Positions 1-14,270 of a stretch of DNA of 64,000 bases are shown piece after piece. This stretch comes from Gymnogyps californianus (Eukaryota > Chordata > Aves > Accipitriformes > Cathartidae): positions 7,617,294 through 7,681,293 of the forward strand of contig NC_059482.1 of NCBI RefSeq assembly GCF_018139145.2. Reading direction: 5' to 3'. The notes beneath the pieces were generated by a model, which saw only the letters and a program-made list of their open reading frames with translations, searched no databases and had not been told where the DNA came from. Numbering within the stretch: position 1 is the stretch's first letter; the number at the start of each line of letters is the position of its first letter. Both the position numbers and the translations under genes were made by a program.

Positions 1-2910
1 CCAGAGGTGGTAATAGGCCCTCAGATAATCCATAAATAGTGCTAAGAGCTACGTGTGAAGAGCTGTACACAAAAGAAGCCTTTTACAATGAAGCATAAAA
101 TAAGGTATTTGATTTATCCTGCAAATCACAGGAACAAATGCTGCATACTCCTGCATGCTAGCTACTGACACGCTGTCTTCAAACTAGTTATTCAAGCTAG
201 TTATTTTCACATTCTCAGTTTTCTCATTATGAATGCCTGCAGCCGTCTGTATGTTCAGAGCCGTCCCAAAGCAAAGAGTATATCCCTCTTCCCCGCAGCC
301 CCTCACACATGGTGGTGGCAGGGAAAAGGGAACCTCAAGATTCCTGGAGGAATATGGGAAAGCAAGAATTTGATAGGACTGATGGCATGGAGGACAGACT
401 GGTCCTTATAAGTAAGGGAGCAGGTAAAAAATACTCATTTTAGCAAACTTCTAGAATTTTCTTGAATGCAGAGAAAAGGACACAAGCTCCAGCACAAACT
501 GCCCTACTGGCTCCTCCATCTGTGATCAACAGTGTCTAGAAAGATGATAAATACCTTTCAGAAATGGCCAGGCTTCTATTCTACAGGAATTTTATTTCTG
601 TGTAACGTTTTTGATCATTCAAACCAGTTTTAAAGTGGAATTTCTTCTGCTCTCAGCCATTCTGTGAAGCCCTGTTTTTGTGACAAGGTGCTAGTTATCT
701 TGGAAATTGTTTTACCACCCGAGATGCTTCAGCTCTGTGCAGGGTTATGGGGACATTGACCATAAAATAATAATATCTGAAGCACTGCTTCTGGATACTG
801 ACCGGAGTAAAATCAGTCACATTTTTGGAAGGTGCCCAAGTAGTTCTAGCCTCCATATTTTCTTCTCTCCTGCTAGGTAAACTGAGAATAAATCAAGGTC
901 TTTTATTGTGATACAAAAGAAAGAACTTGTTACATTGGGCTTCATGGATCAGTGCTTTGATGTCTGTGCCAGTATAAATCTGAGCTAAAATGTATTTCCT
1001 AACTACACAGGAAGAACAGTAAAGAATGTGAAAGGAGCTCAGAGGATAAGTAGACTAAAACATGAATAATTGAGATAGGTTTTCAGTAGACATTGCATTC
1101 ATCTGCATGAATAAAATGGGTATGGTCTTGATTTTGCTTCCATCACAGTCAATGGCAACACTGCCTTGTCTGCACAGGGAAGAATGGGACCGCACAGATT
1201 ATCACCTGCAGTGCACTTGTAAATTTCTGCTTGAACAGAATGGTGCAAATACAGCATCTTATATATTTTCTGGAGCTCTATTTCCCCTGTAACATACGAC
1301 TAAGTAAGAGGGAGAGATGGTAAGAAGACTGAAGGACTACATTCAGGAATTTTTCTAGCAAGCCTTAAGAGGGGTCAGTGAGATTGTGGAGTCATAAAGT
1401 TTATCGAGAAGCAAATTAAAATGCAAAATATGGGGGAGTCATACTTCAATGTCACTACAAGAAGTCCAGTGAATATCAATCTAAATTAATTTTGGCTTCT
1501 TTAATCAATTATCTCTTTATGAAATACAAATAAAGCCACATCAGTACGACATGTTATTAAGGAAGAAAAGAGATGTGCCCTAAACTTCTGGTAACAATTT
1601 ACATAAATGTCATTTGAGGCAGCAAGGTTAGACCTCAGGGAGAGCATTATAATATTCTAAAGATCATCAGCAACTTCACTGTATACAAACCACAAAAAAA
1701 AGAGGATTGGTGCCCAGGAACTGGAGGGTGCTGGAGGAGTGAGAGAGAAGAAAGTTAATTTGGCATCTCCATAAATCTTAAGAGAGTTTTCATAGCATAA
1801 AAGCAATGTAAACAAGTCATCAAAAAAAAAATGGCCTGAACAAATAATATTTACTGCCATTTTTTAAAAAGAACTATGATCCTTAACTCATCCAAAAAAA
1901 TCTATTTTAGTAAAAGATCTGTGTAACTAAGGTATATGGTTATTGTATTTATTATATTATACTATTACTGTTACAGTATTTGTATTACTGTAACTCCCAA
2001 GTCACTAGATGAAAGTGGGACCCTGTTATGCCACATGTTTGCTATAGAATAAAGTCACACTGGGAATTTTATATTCTGAAAAGTGAAGAAATGGAAGGAG
2101 ACTGATTTCCCAGGGATATATCGAACATGCCTGGTTAAACCATGATTAAAGTTTGGGAAATGCCATCCACAGCCAGTGCCCTAGTCAGTACACAACCCAG
2201 CTCTTGCACCCTATATGCCTCTGATATATACCATGGGTATTCTTCACAGAAAGGTCATTGGATCACACTGAAATCTCAGTCGTAGCCAATTTCTCTCATC
2301 AGGTCTCTAATGCATGTTTTGCTTTCCTTCCCTCCAGCCTGTTTATCATTTATTCCCATTCTCCTATATAAAAAATGAACAAAGACGCTTTCTAAAGGCC
2401 ATTTCACAGCTTTAGGGAGCTGTATTCAGGAGAGTAATGTGTGATCTAAGGCAAGCTGAGGAGCATTATTTTCCTATCACCACCCCACAGATGATGGGGA
2501 GTGACAGATTACATGTCAGTCACAGCATACTAGGCAAGGGACCAGTCTGCCAGTAGTTCTGTCCTTTCTGGCTCCAGCCAAAGCATTGTTGAGAATGAAA
2601 AGAATGGTTTATAAATAGCTCACACTGAAGTCAGTCTATCATAGAGGCCGCAGATCAGCCTGGTCTTTATTCAGGCTGTTCAAGATGATGTCTGTATGCC
2701 CATGTACCCGCAGGTGTTGCATACACAGCCTGCAAGGATCATGTCCCAGAGCTATTCCCTTCCTAGCTGTCACCTTTCTTTGCAATAAAAATAAAACCTA
2801 CTGTGAGTACATTTAACTTCACTCCCTTCAGTCCTTTTTAACTTCCCTCTCATTTGATAGATTCCACATTCATTTGTACTTTCTTAGAAAGACTTTTAAA
2901 AAAACCAAAC
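1..2910. other. Unassigned AT-rich DNA, no gene seen
   Basis: I see no recognisable coding exon, RNA gene or mobile element here. The ORFs present (60-67 codons) are no longer than chance gives in AT-rich DNA and resemble no protein I know. The segment around 1940-1995 is almost pure A/T with imperfect TATTA-type repeats. Old, unrecognisable repeats may be present. Confidence 0.5.
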
Positions 2911-2962
2911 CAAGTATCCATCCTTTTCAAATAATACCTTTTCAAGTATCCATCCTTTCCCT
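2911..2962. repeat. Short tandem duplication, 32-bp spacing
   Basis: The string CAAGTATCCATCCTTT occurs at 2911 and again at 2943, with the linker between ending in the same CCTTTTC. This is a simple local tandem duplication of about 32 bp, of the type left by replication slippage. No function is indicated. Confidence 0.7.
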
Positions 2963-4132
2963 GAAAAACTGACAAAGAAAAAAGAACAATATCTTATTAG
3001 CAATCATGTTAACAGATCTCCCACAGAAAGTGTAATATGGAGAGTACGTATTCAGTAACAGAAGTGAGCAAAACCTTCTGCCAAAACTGAAATGAATCAG
3101 TTTGGAGGCATCACAAATGAGTCATTATTCTCCAACCCTTCCCTGAATGTTCACACACAAACCTATATGGATTTTCAAGACTTTCTGCTTACACTATGAA
3201 ATTAAATCTATCCAAATTAAAGTATGAGCGTCCTCAGTCTGCTGAGAAAATTTCTTAGCAGTCCTAGAGGCAGAGTGGGCACATGACATTTTTATGCAGT
3301 CTTCCTACTACTTAACCTATGGGCAGACCCCAGAAGACCCCCACCTGCCCAGGATTTTGTGATGCCCCAGCCTCTCTTTCCTGTAATTGAACACAGCTAC
3401 CAAAAAGTGTCTCCTTTGCCAAGGAAGTGACAGGAAAGACTGGGATGGAGCCAGCTGTGGCAGACCTGCAGCAGCATTCCCTGTTCTAGATGACTCCTGA
3501 ACTGCTGTGGCGTGGTGGCTGTACACAAAGGGACTTGAAGAGGGACTGACGTTCTAATGTATACCTCCACCTGGTTTATTTTTAAATAACCTCTCTGAAA
3601 TTAACTTTCTGCATTATTCATTAAACTTGTTCTTGGTGCTGCCAATAGGAGGGAAGATGAATAAGGCTATTTGTTTCAGAAGAGGAGTCCTAAGCTACAA
3701 TGAAATTTTATTGCCAAAAGCAAAACCAGAACAGATTGGAACAGTAGCTGTGCTCACAGAAGATCTTTTTTTTTAATTATCATTAAATATCATTTATCCT
3801 GTTTTAATCTTATGCACAGAATATCATTACTCCTGATATATTGGCCAAGAATAAAAACCGACAAGTTAGTCAGTAGCTGAAGGTGTAAGATGAAGACTAA
3901 TGAATTATACATATGTTTTGGACATACCTTAAATCAAGACAGTATGGGTCCAAACAGGGACTCACACCTACCAAAATCATACCATCTGAAATTTTCAGCC
4001 ATTTCTGTCCATTCTGCATCATTCTCTCATGTAAGAGCAATGACTGCCTAGTACATCAATAATTGTAAAAAAAGATAATTACACTACAGCTCATCTATGA
4101 TACTGCATACATTGTTTGTGGACTTATTCCTT
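2963..4132. other. Unassigned DNA, no gene seen
   Basis: No coding or repeat signal that I can name. A 69-codon minus-strand reading at 3317-3526 has no recognisable domain and no convincing splice context. Confidence 0.45.
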
Positions 4133-4149
4133 TGGGGGGGAGAAAGAGG

Positions 4150-4150
<1 letters not shown>

Positions 4151-4184
<34 letters not shown>

Positions 4185-4206
4185 GCAGAAAGACAGATAG
4201 ATAAGA
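4151..4206. repeat. (AGAT)n microsatellite
   Basis: A perfect run of AGAT units spans 4151-4184 (about 8.5 copies). It is followed by a decayed tail of GACAGATAGATAAGATA to 4206 and preceded by a purine tract that begins with a G run near 4133. Tetranucleotide repeats of this kind are usually length-polymorphic between individuals. No gene context is visible. Confidence 0.95.
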
Positions 4207-5061
4207 TACAGTATGCTTGTTCTATCATCTACACTTGTATAAATCACTGAAACAGACACCGCTTTTTGCTAGTGTAAGGGTATGAATTCAAACCGTGGCT
4301 GCTATGTAATGGAGAAGTACACAAGTTAGCTTCCTTACAGGATTAATTTACCCTTTAGAAAAACTCTGCACTACAATCAAAGGCTGCTTCTAATATCTGA
4401 CACGTAGGCTTTTATAGCTAACTGGGTATCTTAATACTGCAGTACTACCTACATATTAAATGTATCCCGAGTGGAAAATGTATCAGGCTCTCCTTCAGTA
4501 TTGCAGAATTCATGTTTCTGTGTTTGTGGTGTTCTTCCATTAAATGTGGGTCTGGCTCTGAAAATACTTCCTACCGAAAGTAGTGCATAGACACAAACAG
4601 GACACTTCTCCTGAGTTCACATTGCCTCCACTGTTTCCTGTTTTCTGACTGTGTAGGCTAACGCTGAACTCCTGGCAAGCACCAGAAAGATGGTGACAAG
4701 CAGTTCTTTGTGCAACAGCTGAAAATAGATCTGTCTTAAAAGAGAGCCTAAGTGTTATTCATTGATCATGTCTGTTATTGTCTACATAAATAGAAGCAGC
4801 TGATTGCAAAAGTCCTCCACTTTGGGAAAATGAGGATTGTGCTGCCAATTTAAGGCCCGATTGCACATGACTGAACAGCAAACTAAAGATGGAAGAATGG
4901 GAAGTGCTCTGCTCAAAGGCAGCAGGGTACTGTATGAGTTTTGTGCTTGATCCTCTCCTAGGGGGTCTTCAAAGCAATTAAAAGTGTAGGTAAGCTTTTA
5001 CTTATGAAGAATCATCCTCAGCTAATGAAAATTGGCATAGTTCATTAACTTGAACAGTGAA
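4207..5061. other. Unassigned DNA, no gene seen
   Basis: Ordinary AT-rich sequence without a supported feature. Confidence 0.45.
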
Positions 5062-5120
5062 ACACTGATTTACATGGATGAGTATATGGCCTGACAGTTA
5101 CACTGAAGTCATTGACAGGA
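5062..5120. repeat. Worn copy of ancient amniote interspersed repeat
   Basis: The order of motifs 'acactgatttacat', 'cagttacactg' and 'gaagtcattgac' matches a very old palindromic interspersed repeat scattered in bird, turtle and crocodile genomes. Its well-preserved copies have GTGTAAATCAG arms around a CATTGACTTCAATGG core. Only fragments survive. The family name is not certain; the call rests on remembered motif order. Confidence 0.4.
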
Positions 5121-8107
5121 AAACTAGAAACTATGTTAACAAGGATAACTACGTTTCAGAAATCTAGGCCTGAACTTAATCAGCAGCAGAATTTTAAAGC
5201 TTCTGTGCTCTGAGGTGTTCATATCATGTGTGATACTATTACAATAACCAGTTACAAATAAAATTATTTGACTAGGTTATTTACTGCTCTTGTGGTCATT
5301 TTTCTACCACTGCTACCCTGGCCAGAGGAGGCACTTACAAAGTTTGGCCACAATCCTTCATTGTGAAGACTGAAAATTTAATGAAAATTCTACTCTGGTT
5401 TTTTTTTTTTACCAATAACTTTATTATTGGTCCATTTCAGATAATAAGCCTGCTATTCTCCCTGAACCTTGACACAAGATGAATCCTGCAGGTTGTTAAG
5501 TGCAACTAAAATCACAGCAGGCATTTCTTGCAACGAATCCAAAATAACTCTGTTTTACTCCGCTCCTTCATCCCTTTCAGTAGCGGGAGGTCAGGACCTG
5601 CCCTACCATCAACCGGAAGTTGCAGAGGATGAACTTGGCTTCCAGAAGGAGAGTAAGAAATCAGTGAAGACGGGCCTTTTGTAGAAATCATTGAGAGTCA
5701 GGCATCTCAGCACTTTTGAAAACCTCACCAGGGGCCCAGCAACATCATTTGGAGGCTAAATACTTTCCAAAATCTTCCTTTAATGTTTTAGACTCCCTTA
5801 AACCTACAACATAAAGGACCATATTATCAAAGATTAAAACAAATATCTTTCGTCTTAGTGCCCTCTGAGTGAAGCTATTCTTAGAGGAAGCATAAAGAAT
5901 GGAAAAGAAAAGAAATAAAAGCTGTACCACTTATCTCTTTAGTGTATAGGAATAGCAATGCTAAGCTAATACAAATATTGCTTAGCCAGATCCTGTTTTG
6001 ATATTCCAGTGGTGCATATAGTTCTAAAACAGTATCTTTAATATTGAATTCCCTACATAATTATTCCCTGTAAAAGATATTCAGTCCATAGAATTTTTCC
6101 TTTTATTTTCAGGGACTGAATCTGGAAGTCCTTATTTAGGTAAGATGCTGCAGAAATCCACAGGGCTTACCTGAGTTAAGAGCTCAGGAACTGGTCCTGC
6201 ATATGCACATAAATTGCTTTGGGAACTGCAATGTAATGTAACAAAAAAAGAGTCCATAATGCATGCAGACTTCTGACAGTTTTTGCAAACATCAAGGAAC
6301 ATGACACCTACCCTTAATATGTTTCTGCTCTGATTATGAATCCCCAACTGCACTGAGTCCATCTTTGCATATGCCAGATGAATCATTTTTCCAACCTGAG
6401 CTGTCTGGTATTTCTTTGAGTGGATGAAGAACTTGTTAAAAATGAAATACAGAGTAATGGGTACTTATAATTTAAATGAATCACTGCATGCAAAGTAATT
6501 TCTTTAAACTATCTGCCAGGTAAATCTTGAATCACCAGCATGACACATTTGAAATTTAAAAAATTTGAACATATATTATTTAAATACTAGTACTATTAAT
6601 TGACATTCAACAGACTACAATTCATTGTTTAAGGGAAAAATCCCAAGATGCCTGTGCAAGAAAAACTTCCAAAGTCAAGAGAAGTTATACCTGCAGATGG
6701 AGAACAGGTTACAAAGGTCCCATTCTTCTCTGTTAGACAGGCTAACCTAATGTTTACCTTTATCAAATTGCAAGGAAGAACATTCAAACTTTGTATGATG
6801 GAGGAAAGTGTTATCTGCCTCATTATCTAGAGACCTTCTAGTAGGCAAGCTACAAAAGGCTTAGGAAGGTAAGATATGCAGGTGCCCAGAGAATCAAGAT
6901 TTTACGTGTATCTGTTGTTTGCAGATGCTGTAAAAATGCACACCATTTGCCTTACTTGGCTTCTTCTGAAGCTGCGTCAATGCTATGTGATTCTGAAAAC
7001 ACCTCACTCTAAATGTAGCCTGACATATTTGGAATTGGTCAAAATCTTTAATTTTCACTATATACAGTTAAGATTCTGATGTAAAAGTTTCCCCTTTAAG
7101 AACACTACATGCTTTTAGGAACAGGCATATCTGGGTAAGAACATAGGAGGATGAGGCAGGAGGTTGGTAGGAAAGGATTTGAGGTGGGGAGATTGTGTCC
7201 TACTGTTCTGGGACATTTTCTGCAACGTTATTTTTAAATCAAATTTTCATCAACCCTAGCAGTAAAATTCAGGTATACTGTCTACATAACTGACTGCAAC
7301 AGCTGAAGCATTATGATGAGAAGCTGTGCAGATCCATCAATCTATGCAAGTTTTACACAGGTCTAAAGTGAGAATGGGCAATGTATAGATGAGTAGATTT
7401 TACCTTGCAGGTATCTTATCTTTCCCTTTGAAAATGTTGATCAGTGCTTTGCAATACCTTAGGTACACTCCTTAGCTCATATGACATGAACTGAGGAGCC
7501 TATGGCACGTACTTCCAGCATAACAGCAGGATCAGGCTCTATATAGCTGTCATTGTGCATATCACAAATTTGTCCTGGTGTGATTGTTAATTATGTCTAA
7601 TATTTGGGACATCGTTCCACTACTATAAAATGCTAAAAAATCAGTTTGCTGATATCTGGCTTAAGCTAAACATCCTTGTTCTAAGAAGCAGTGCTTTTCA
7701 TATAGACATTACTTCTTTAAAAGGGTAAGAGGTTAAGAGCTGTCATTGGTTTAGCTCGTAAGCATCACTAAGATTGAAAACAGTAACGAGGAAAAAAGAA
7801 AAATGCAATGTGTTCAACAGAACACTTTTAGAGTTTTTAAAACTCTGTATTTCCCTTTACTAAACCTAAAGCAAAGCTATGGTATGTTATGCTATTCTAT
7901 TTTGCCTTCATCACTGAGGAACCAGAGTGGATTTTTAAAGTGCATTAAGTGATAGGACTAGGTCACATGAGGACTGATACTAAATTGAAGAAAATTGAGA
8001 AATCTGTTCTTTAACTACAGTTTTCTGTTACATCTGAACTTATTTTTCCCATGGCGAGTTTGAAACCTTTGCCTCACACTAAAAATAATTAGCCTAATAC
8101 TCAGTAA
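5121..8107. other. Unassigned DNA, no gene seen
   Basis: No supported gene. A T-run lies near 5399-5410. Overlapping 60-64-codon ORFs on opposite strands at 6629-6830 contradict each other and carry no known domain. A 71-codon plus-strand reading at 5469-5684 and a 67-codon reading at 6876-7079 are unconvincing. Confidence 0.45.
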
Positions 8108-8335
8108 TGCATTTGAAATCAATGAAGTTAAGCAGGTATACAACTGGTGTAAATAGTATCACCTATTAGAACAAATTCTGGAATTGTTTGCGTTGCTTTA
8201 TGTCAAGGGGTAGTATCTCATTGACTTCAATGAGCTTTGAATAAAGTTCTAAAATTCTCTGCCTCACTTGATTTTGGATTTGTATAATGAGGACAAACCA
8301 AGATGGTTCCATTGAAATAAATGGAGTGACACTTG
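8108..8335. repeat. Two worn copies of ancient amniote palindromic repeat
   Basis: The sequence contains 'gaaatcaatgaagtta', 'aactggtgtaaatag', 'cattgacttcaatgagc' and 'ccattgaaataaatggagtgacac'. These are recognisable decayed pieces of the same old element as at 5062. The near-palindromic pairing (attgacttcaat and its complement) is visible directly. Family assignment is by memory of the motif, not by a search. Confidence 0.5.
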
Positions 8336-11300
8336 TAGAGAATCAAGGTAGAATTAGAACTGGGGTTACTGAAATTACATTTTTGGCAATGCTAGTGTAA
8401 GAGACTTCAAAATCAGATTCCTATTATGGTCATTCTGGAAAAGCATTTTCCTTTTGTTTGTTTTAGTAAATGTTTTTAATAGAACAAAAGTGCTTTACAG
8501 GCAACATTCATATTACCAAACCAATTGGATTTACAATTTCTTTTTACTACCACTAAAGGAACACTAATTCAAGTTTTGGGTGCAACACAATGCCATGAAA
8601 CAACAATAATCTTATTTTTATAGCCCTACACATGTAGAATAGCTTAGGCTTTCTTCTATTACATAGTGCCCAAATGGCATTATACTTGGTAAATGTAGCT
8701 GATAGTCATGATTTGTCTTTCTGTTGTCTTCATGTTTCTAAACACAAGTATTTTTATTCAATATTAGGCCAATTCTTCAGGTTAAGCAAAACACTTTTTT
8801 TCACTGTATTTCAGCCAAAAAGCTGTTGCTGTTTTATCCAGCTTTCTCAGGCCCAATTACAATTCTCAGAAACGCTGTAAATATAACAGGTGGAGTCACC
8901 CCAACATAGAACACTTAAATAATGTTTAGATGTTTGCACAGTTCATTGCTTGGCTTTGTTTACACTCAATGCCCATTTTCTGTCGACTTTGGTAGCCTTT
9001 AAACCAGCCTTTTAGAGACTACACTAATTCAATCACTGTGTAAAAAGCCAGCTAAGTCAGTTCAGCTATGACCCTTTGCTGGAATAAGCTATTAGATTAA
9101 GTTTTATGGGGAAATAATATTCTCATTATAAATAACCTGCTGCAAAACGAACATTATTAGAACAAAAGAAGACAAACTAGCAAATCAGTAAATGCCAGGC
9201 TGGAGGCTGGACTGCACGTTGAGTAGGCAGAGCCTTCTATCTTGTCCCAGAAGACAGGAAATGTGTTTAGAATTGAAAGTCGCTGAAGTAGATTGCACCC
9301 TGCAAGACAGTGGGTTGCAGGGCTTGTGAAAGCCTGGCCGGGAAGTCAACAGATACATGTGTACAGCTTCTGCACAGCCTTGACTCCCAGAATCTCCTCT
9401 GCCAGCCTAATACAAGTGTCATCTTAGTAGGAAGGTTTTGGGATCCATCTGGAGTACGTCCACTCTCTCTAATATTTTCATCTATGAAGCACAAAATATT
9501 TTGCAGTTTTGACTGGATGATTAGAGTGGCATGAGGAAGAGGACATAAACAAATCAGAATGTGCTACTAAGGTCATCTGTCAGGAAGGTGTCATCAGGGC
9601 AATTGCCACACTAAAGCTGTTCATGGGCAGTTCAGAGCTTGCCGTCCCTTTGCAAAGGATCATTAAACTTGATTGTGTCTTTAGAGGTGATTTTACAATG
9701 GAGGAATACCAGTGATGAGCAGGGAAAGGATTAAATGCAGGGCAGCTGATGAGAGTGGGACCTGATGAAGATGGTATTTCTACCAGTTCCTGTATTTGAG
9801 CCGTTTGTTCAAACAGAATTACAGTACTGAATTCTACTCTTTTGTAAGCTCTATTTGATTGGTATAATTTGTATTTAACATCTGCCTTTGATTTCCTGGG
9901 TTTATAAAGTTACTCCCATGGCTCCTATTATCTAGCCCAGGAATGCCACTAAGTTAAAACTGGCAAGGTGGGAAGGGTATGATTGAGGCTAGCAGCAGAA
10001 AGCCCTGACAAGTACAAACTACCTAATCTTTAAACAAAGAAAGCAACTGACAATCTTTTATACATGTTTACATGTATATTTTGCCATTAAACATGATACA
10101 AAGTTTGTCACAGAAAGCAAAAAGTGTATGAGCAATGTGCCATTGCTTTATTTTGAAGTGTGTGCTTGGGGGAAGTTGCTGGGAGACAACAGGAGAATGT
10201 CACTGTTGAGAAATGGGTGGCTTTGTTCACAGCTGTGTAATTTCCAAGCTGATAGATTGTCTACACACAGACAGAACAAATACGTGTCGTCCTGAAAGCC
10301 TGAACTTTTTTTTTGTTTCCCTTTAGAATTATTTTTTTTTCCAGTTGGAAATGAACATATTCCATCAGTGTAGAAACCCCAGAGTGCAAATGTAATTTCC
10401 CATAGCTAAAGTAGAGCCCCCATAAAGTCACTTATGTCTATCATTCTTACCCAGGAAATAATTTCTTCAATGGTATTAATAAAATTGACAAGTTGAACGT
10501 TTCCTCAAGTGGCAAAGGGGGATATTTTTGAATATAACTTTTACTTAATATATTCTTCTGTTACAGTTTATCCTTAAAAATCAAAATGAAATTAACATAC
10601 CTATCTGCTACACTGAAGAAGTTATACAAACAGGCCATGGACTCAAATAGGTTCTTAAGCATTAGTAAGCTACACATAAATGAGAAAGTATTGCTCTTTT
10701 TAAGGTGAGCACCATTATTCTTAGGGACCTGTTGTAATACTCTGAATGTTTCACCTTGTATTAGTTATAGGTATGAGATGGTGACTGAAACCAGTGTCTG
10801 ATGGGAAGAACATGGAAATGTTGTAAAGTTTAGAAAATGACATGACAACAAATTACAACAGAAAGAGCTGTGAAGGCCCAGAGATAATTTTAAAGTGTTC
10901 CCCCTCCCCAACATATTTATGTATATAACAGCAATTCCTGATATCAGTAAAAACACAAGCATAGAGGTTAAACTTGGGAGACAGTGACTGAAGTGATATA
11001 TTGGCCAGATGCCACTCCCTGCTACTGCACATCTGTGCGCATCAGTGTTTCCACCAGAGTGACTAAACCTAGAACAACTCCACCGGCCCTATTTCTAATT
11101 AAACTTTTGTTAAGAGAATGTTATGGATGTTATGGATATACAATGAAAGCAGGAGGTGGTCCACGGTACAGCATTTTCCACACAGCTTGTTCACACATTG
11201 TATATCATTTTGATAATCTATAAAATGTGCTTTGTAGTTTTTTTTCTGAGCTCATTTATAACACATAATAAATTATGCAATCTAAAAAGTTTATGTATTG

Positions 11301-14079
11301 CTATACTATAATTTTATATGTCCACTAGGTTGGTGACCTAATCTTCCAGAACTCTTCAAGCAGGCACAAAAACCATACAGCTAATGAAGTTTTAAACCTT
11401 GTTAGTTTAAAAGCATGCTGCATATACTTAGTGGGGAAAATGCTAATTTACATGTGAGTTGATGCCAGTCAGTCTACGATTTTCTAATTAATAGTAAAAT
11501 AAATATACCAAAAGATAAAGAAGATGCTAAAAATGTTAAATTGTCTACTTTCCATCTCCCTTCACTGATCAGAATACTAGTCTTGAGACAAAAAAAAAGA
11601 ATTTTAAGAAATTCTGTTTATTTGTGCTTAATAACATTCTCTCTTTCTTTTTAGAAGCAGGCTTTTGTGAAAAAATAATTGATATATCAGCCAATACACT
11701 TTGTTATTCCAGCAGGATTTCCAGTAAGAATTTATGCTTTATGTTTCCTTATACAGACTTTTTTCTCTAAGAAGGGCTGAGTTACTGACGCTGTACTAAT
11801 AAAGTCCACCGTTTAAATACTCTGTTAAGTGTTTCAGTGTGCCTTTTGATCAAGGAAGGAATTTGCCCAGCCACCAGTAGGTTAGCCAATTAATACGCAC
11901 AAAGCAACAAATGTGACAGCAGCTACTTACATTCAGCTGTAATTGTACTTATTGTGATATAATATTGTTGGAATTCCATGCCCTAATTGCAGACATTGGG
12001 GATCTGGCAGGTCAGATTCTCAGTGGAGGAGAAACCAGTGTCATGGAATACGGGGAATACTCTTAAAGCAGCTTGTTATTTTAGTCCTGTATGCAGTAAT
12101 CTGGGAAACAGTGTTGTTCCAAATGACAATGGTTGCTCACGTCATTCGGCAACTTTGCCCTATACACCTATGACTGTATCTAGGGCTTGTCTCTGCCTCA
12201 AGCGCTGGTTCTAGTTTGAGAGATGAAGAAGACAAATTCCTGGGCTGCTCACTAGTACTTCCTCCATAAAAATCCCTCAAGCAAAAGCCATGAAATGTTT
12301 CTTCACAAGCTACACATTTGTATGCTATCAAAGTAAGCTGCAGAGAACTGCCTCCCCTTCCTGCCTTGGGTGACTTCTGCTAAAAATAATATAAATTTCC
12401 TTTCTCTTAGTACAGAAAGGATGGCCAGGTCAAAGAACTGAGTAATCCTTACTCAGATTGAAGAACTACCTTTCTTAGAAGAAACTCTGGGATAAATTCT
12501 CTCTTTGAAGCCATATATTTCCATCTCATCCTTACTACGTAAAGGATAAAGATGTACAATCTGTTCCTCACTACCACTCCCTTAGGCTAAAGCAGGTGAA
12601 GGGAGAGCTTGGAGTGGTTTGTGAAAATGGAGGATGATGTAAGATTGAAAGAGGCAGGTCAGATGGGACAAAACATAAAAGAATGAATAAAAAAGACAAA
12701 GGATGATGGGTGATGTACATGAGGGTAATGTTTATACTCTGTTCCTCTTAAAAGGACTTCATAATGCTCTGTGCCTCCTAAAAAGTCTCAACAGGCTTTT
12801 GGTATCAGCCAATTGTGCCATAGTTTGGGAACTAACTTGAGAAAAAATGCCACTTTGTTTGCAGCCTTTCAAAGAGAGTTAACTTATTCATATTGGCAAT
12901 GTAACTAATGAAGTAAGAAATGAGAGACAGCATCGGCACTAGCACAATTCTAATTCTGATTGATTGTTCATTCTTCAGAAGGGATTGATTCATTTTATCC
13001 CACCGTGATGCTCACCACCATTTTACTTCCCTGAAAATGGAGGTGTGAAGGTCTAAATATCACCCATCAGAAATAAAGCAATTAGCATCTCCTACACAGA
13101 ACTCCATTAATCTCACGGCTACAATATTAAAGCCCAAAGCAATTTACTAAGATGATGTATCTCTATTTAAACCTAAAAAAAGAAATCATAAGTCTGTATC
13201 AATCAGGGGACTTGTAGGGGTGGGGTTATTATGGAATACACATATTTATGGGGATCACTCAGCTTTTATATAGCAAAATGCCCAAGGATATTATTGTCTC
13301 ATGATAATCACCTCCCATGCTGGGTTTTATTGCTTATAATTCTCACTTTCTTATTACGAAGACCATCTTCCATTAAGTTTTTTATATTATCAACTAGCAT
13401 AGACAGTAACTGAACCTTATCTCCTGTATTGAAAGTAATTATTAGGAGAGTTCAATTGTTGGTTTAGAAATCAATTATTTAGAAAAATCTCTCATTTTAG
13501 TGCTTCTCTAAAAGGCCTGTTTTCTATGATGTGCATGCATTTTGTTTGCACAGCAAAGTGAACTCCCCAAATCCATCTGTCAAATTTGTGTGCTATACAA
13601 ACACATTTACGGAAGCAAATAGGAATGTGTCTGAAAATTATTATTATAACCAAAACCTGATAGTTAAGACTATACAAACAATTTTTAAAATGTTTTCTTG
13701 CTGTGGCATGTGTTGGGGAACAAGTTTTGTTAGGTACTTGTCCTACTTCAACAGTTTATGTAGTATTATCAAGTCATGAGGGAGAAGAATCACCACCTTT
13801 AACGTCATTCACGCTGAAGAAATGTAGACGAGCTGTGACCGTGACATCTCGGGATCTGAAAATGACAGGCTAGGTCCTGAACTCCGCTTTGGTTACATGA
13901 TGCAATGGCACTATTTTCCAGGAAAGTAGTATTACAATTCAGAATCCTATAGGTGGTAGCGGGGAAGACTGTTTCATCCTTCATTACTCTTTTGTATTTT
14001 AGGGCACTCCTTGCTTATTAATACTGGTCTGGAAATATTTCTCCTGAACACAACATAGCTGACATGTTCATAAATAGTT
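8336..14079. other. Unassigned DNA, no gene seen
   Basis: No recognisable gene. ORFs of 60-82 codons occur in conflicting frames (for example both strands at 9267-9534 and 13492-13779). A short patch at 13803-13888 holds six CpG dinucleotides, unusual for this window, but shows no open frame and no named element. Confidence 0.45.
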
Positions 14080-14270
14080 CTGACCTGATATAAGCAAGAA
14101 AAAAATCATAACAAGGATAATTAAGCACTGCAACAGGAGTCAGATAAGGCTGTGGGAGTCTCCAAATGTGGAAGTTCTCAAGACAGCCCTGGTCTGAATT
14201 CAGAGGTTGGAGCAGGAGCCCTCCTGTGATCCCTCTCAACCAAACTCTTTCCGTGATTCTGTGAAATGTT
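14080..14270 (+). mobile_element. CR1 LINE, truncated 3' end
   Basis: The segment runs in CR1 3'-end order: 'aattaagcactgcaacagg', 'aggctgtgggagtctcca', 'ggaagttctcaagac', then 'cagaggttgg' and 'gtgattctgtga'. These correspond to the familiar CR1 wording of single-residue-aligned 'taaacactggaacagg', 'gctgtggaatctcc' and the terminal GATTCTGTGA. CR1 elements insert by target-primed reverse transcription and are nearly always cut short at the 5' end, as here. The copy is strongly diverged, so it is old and inactive. A 91-codon minus-strand ORF over it is a shadow. Confidence 0.75.
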
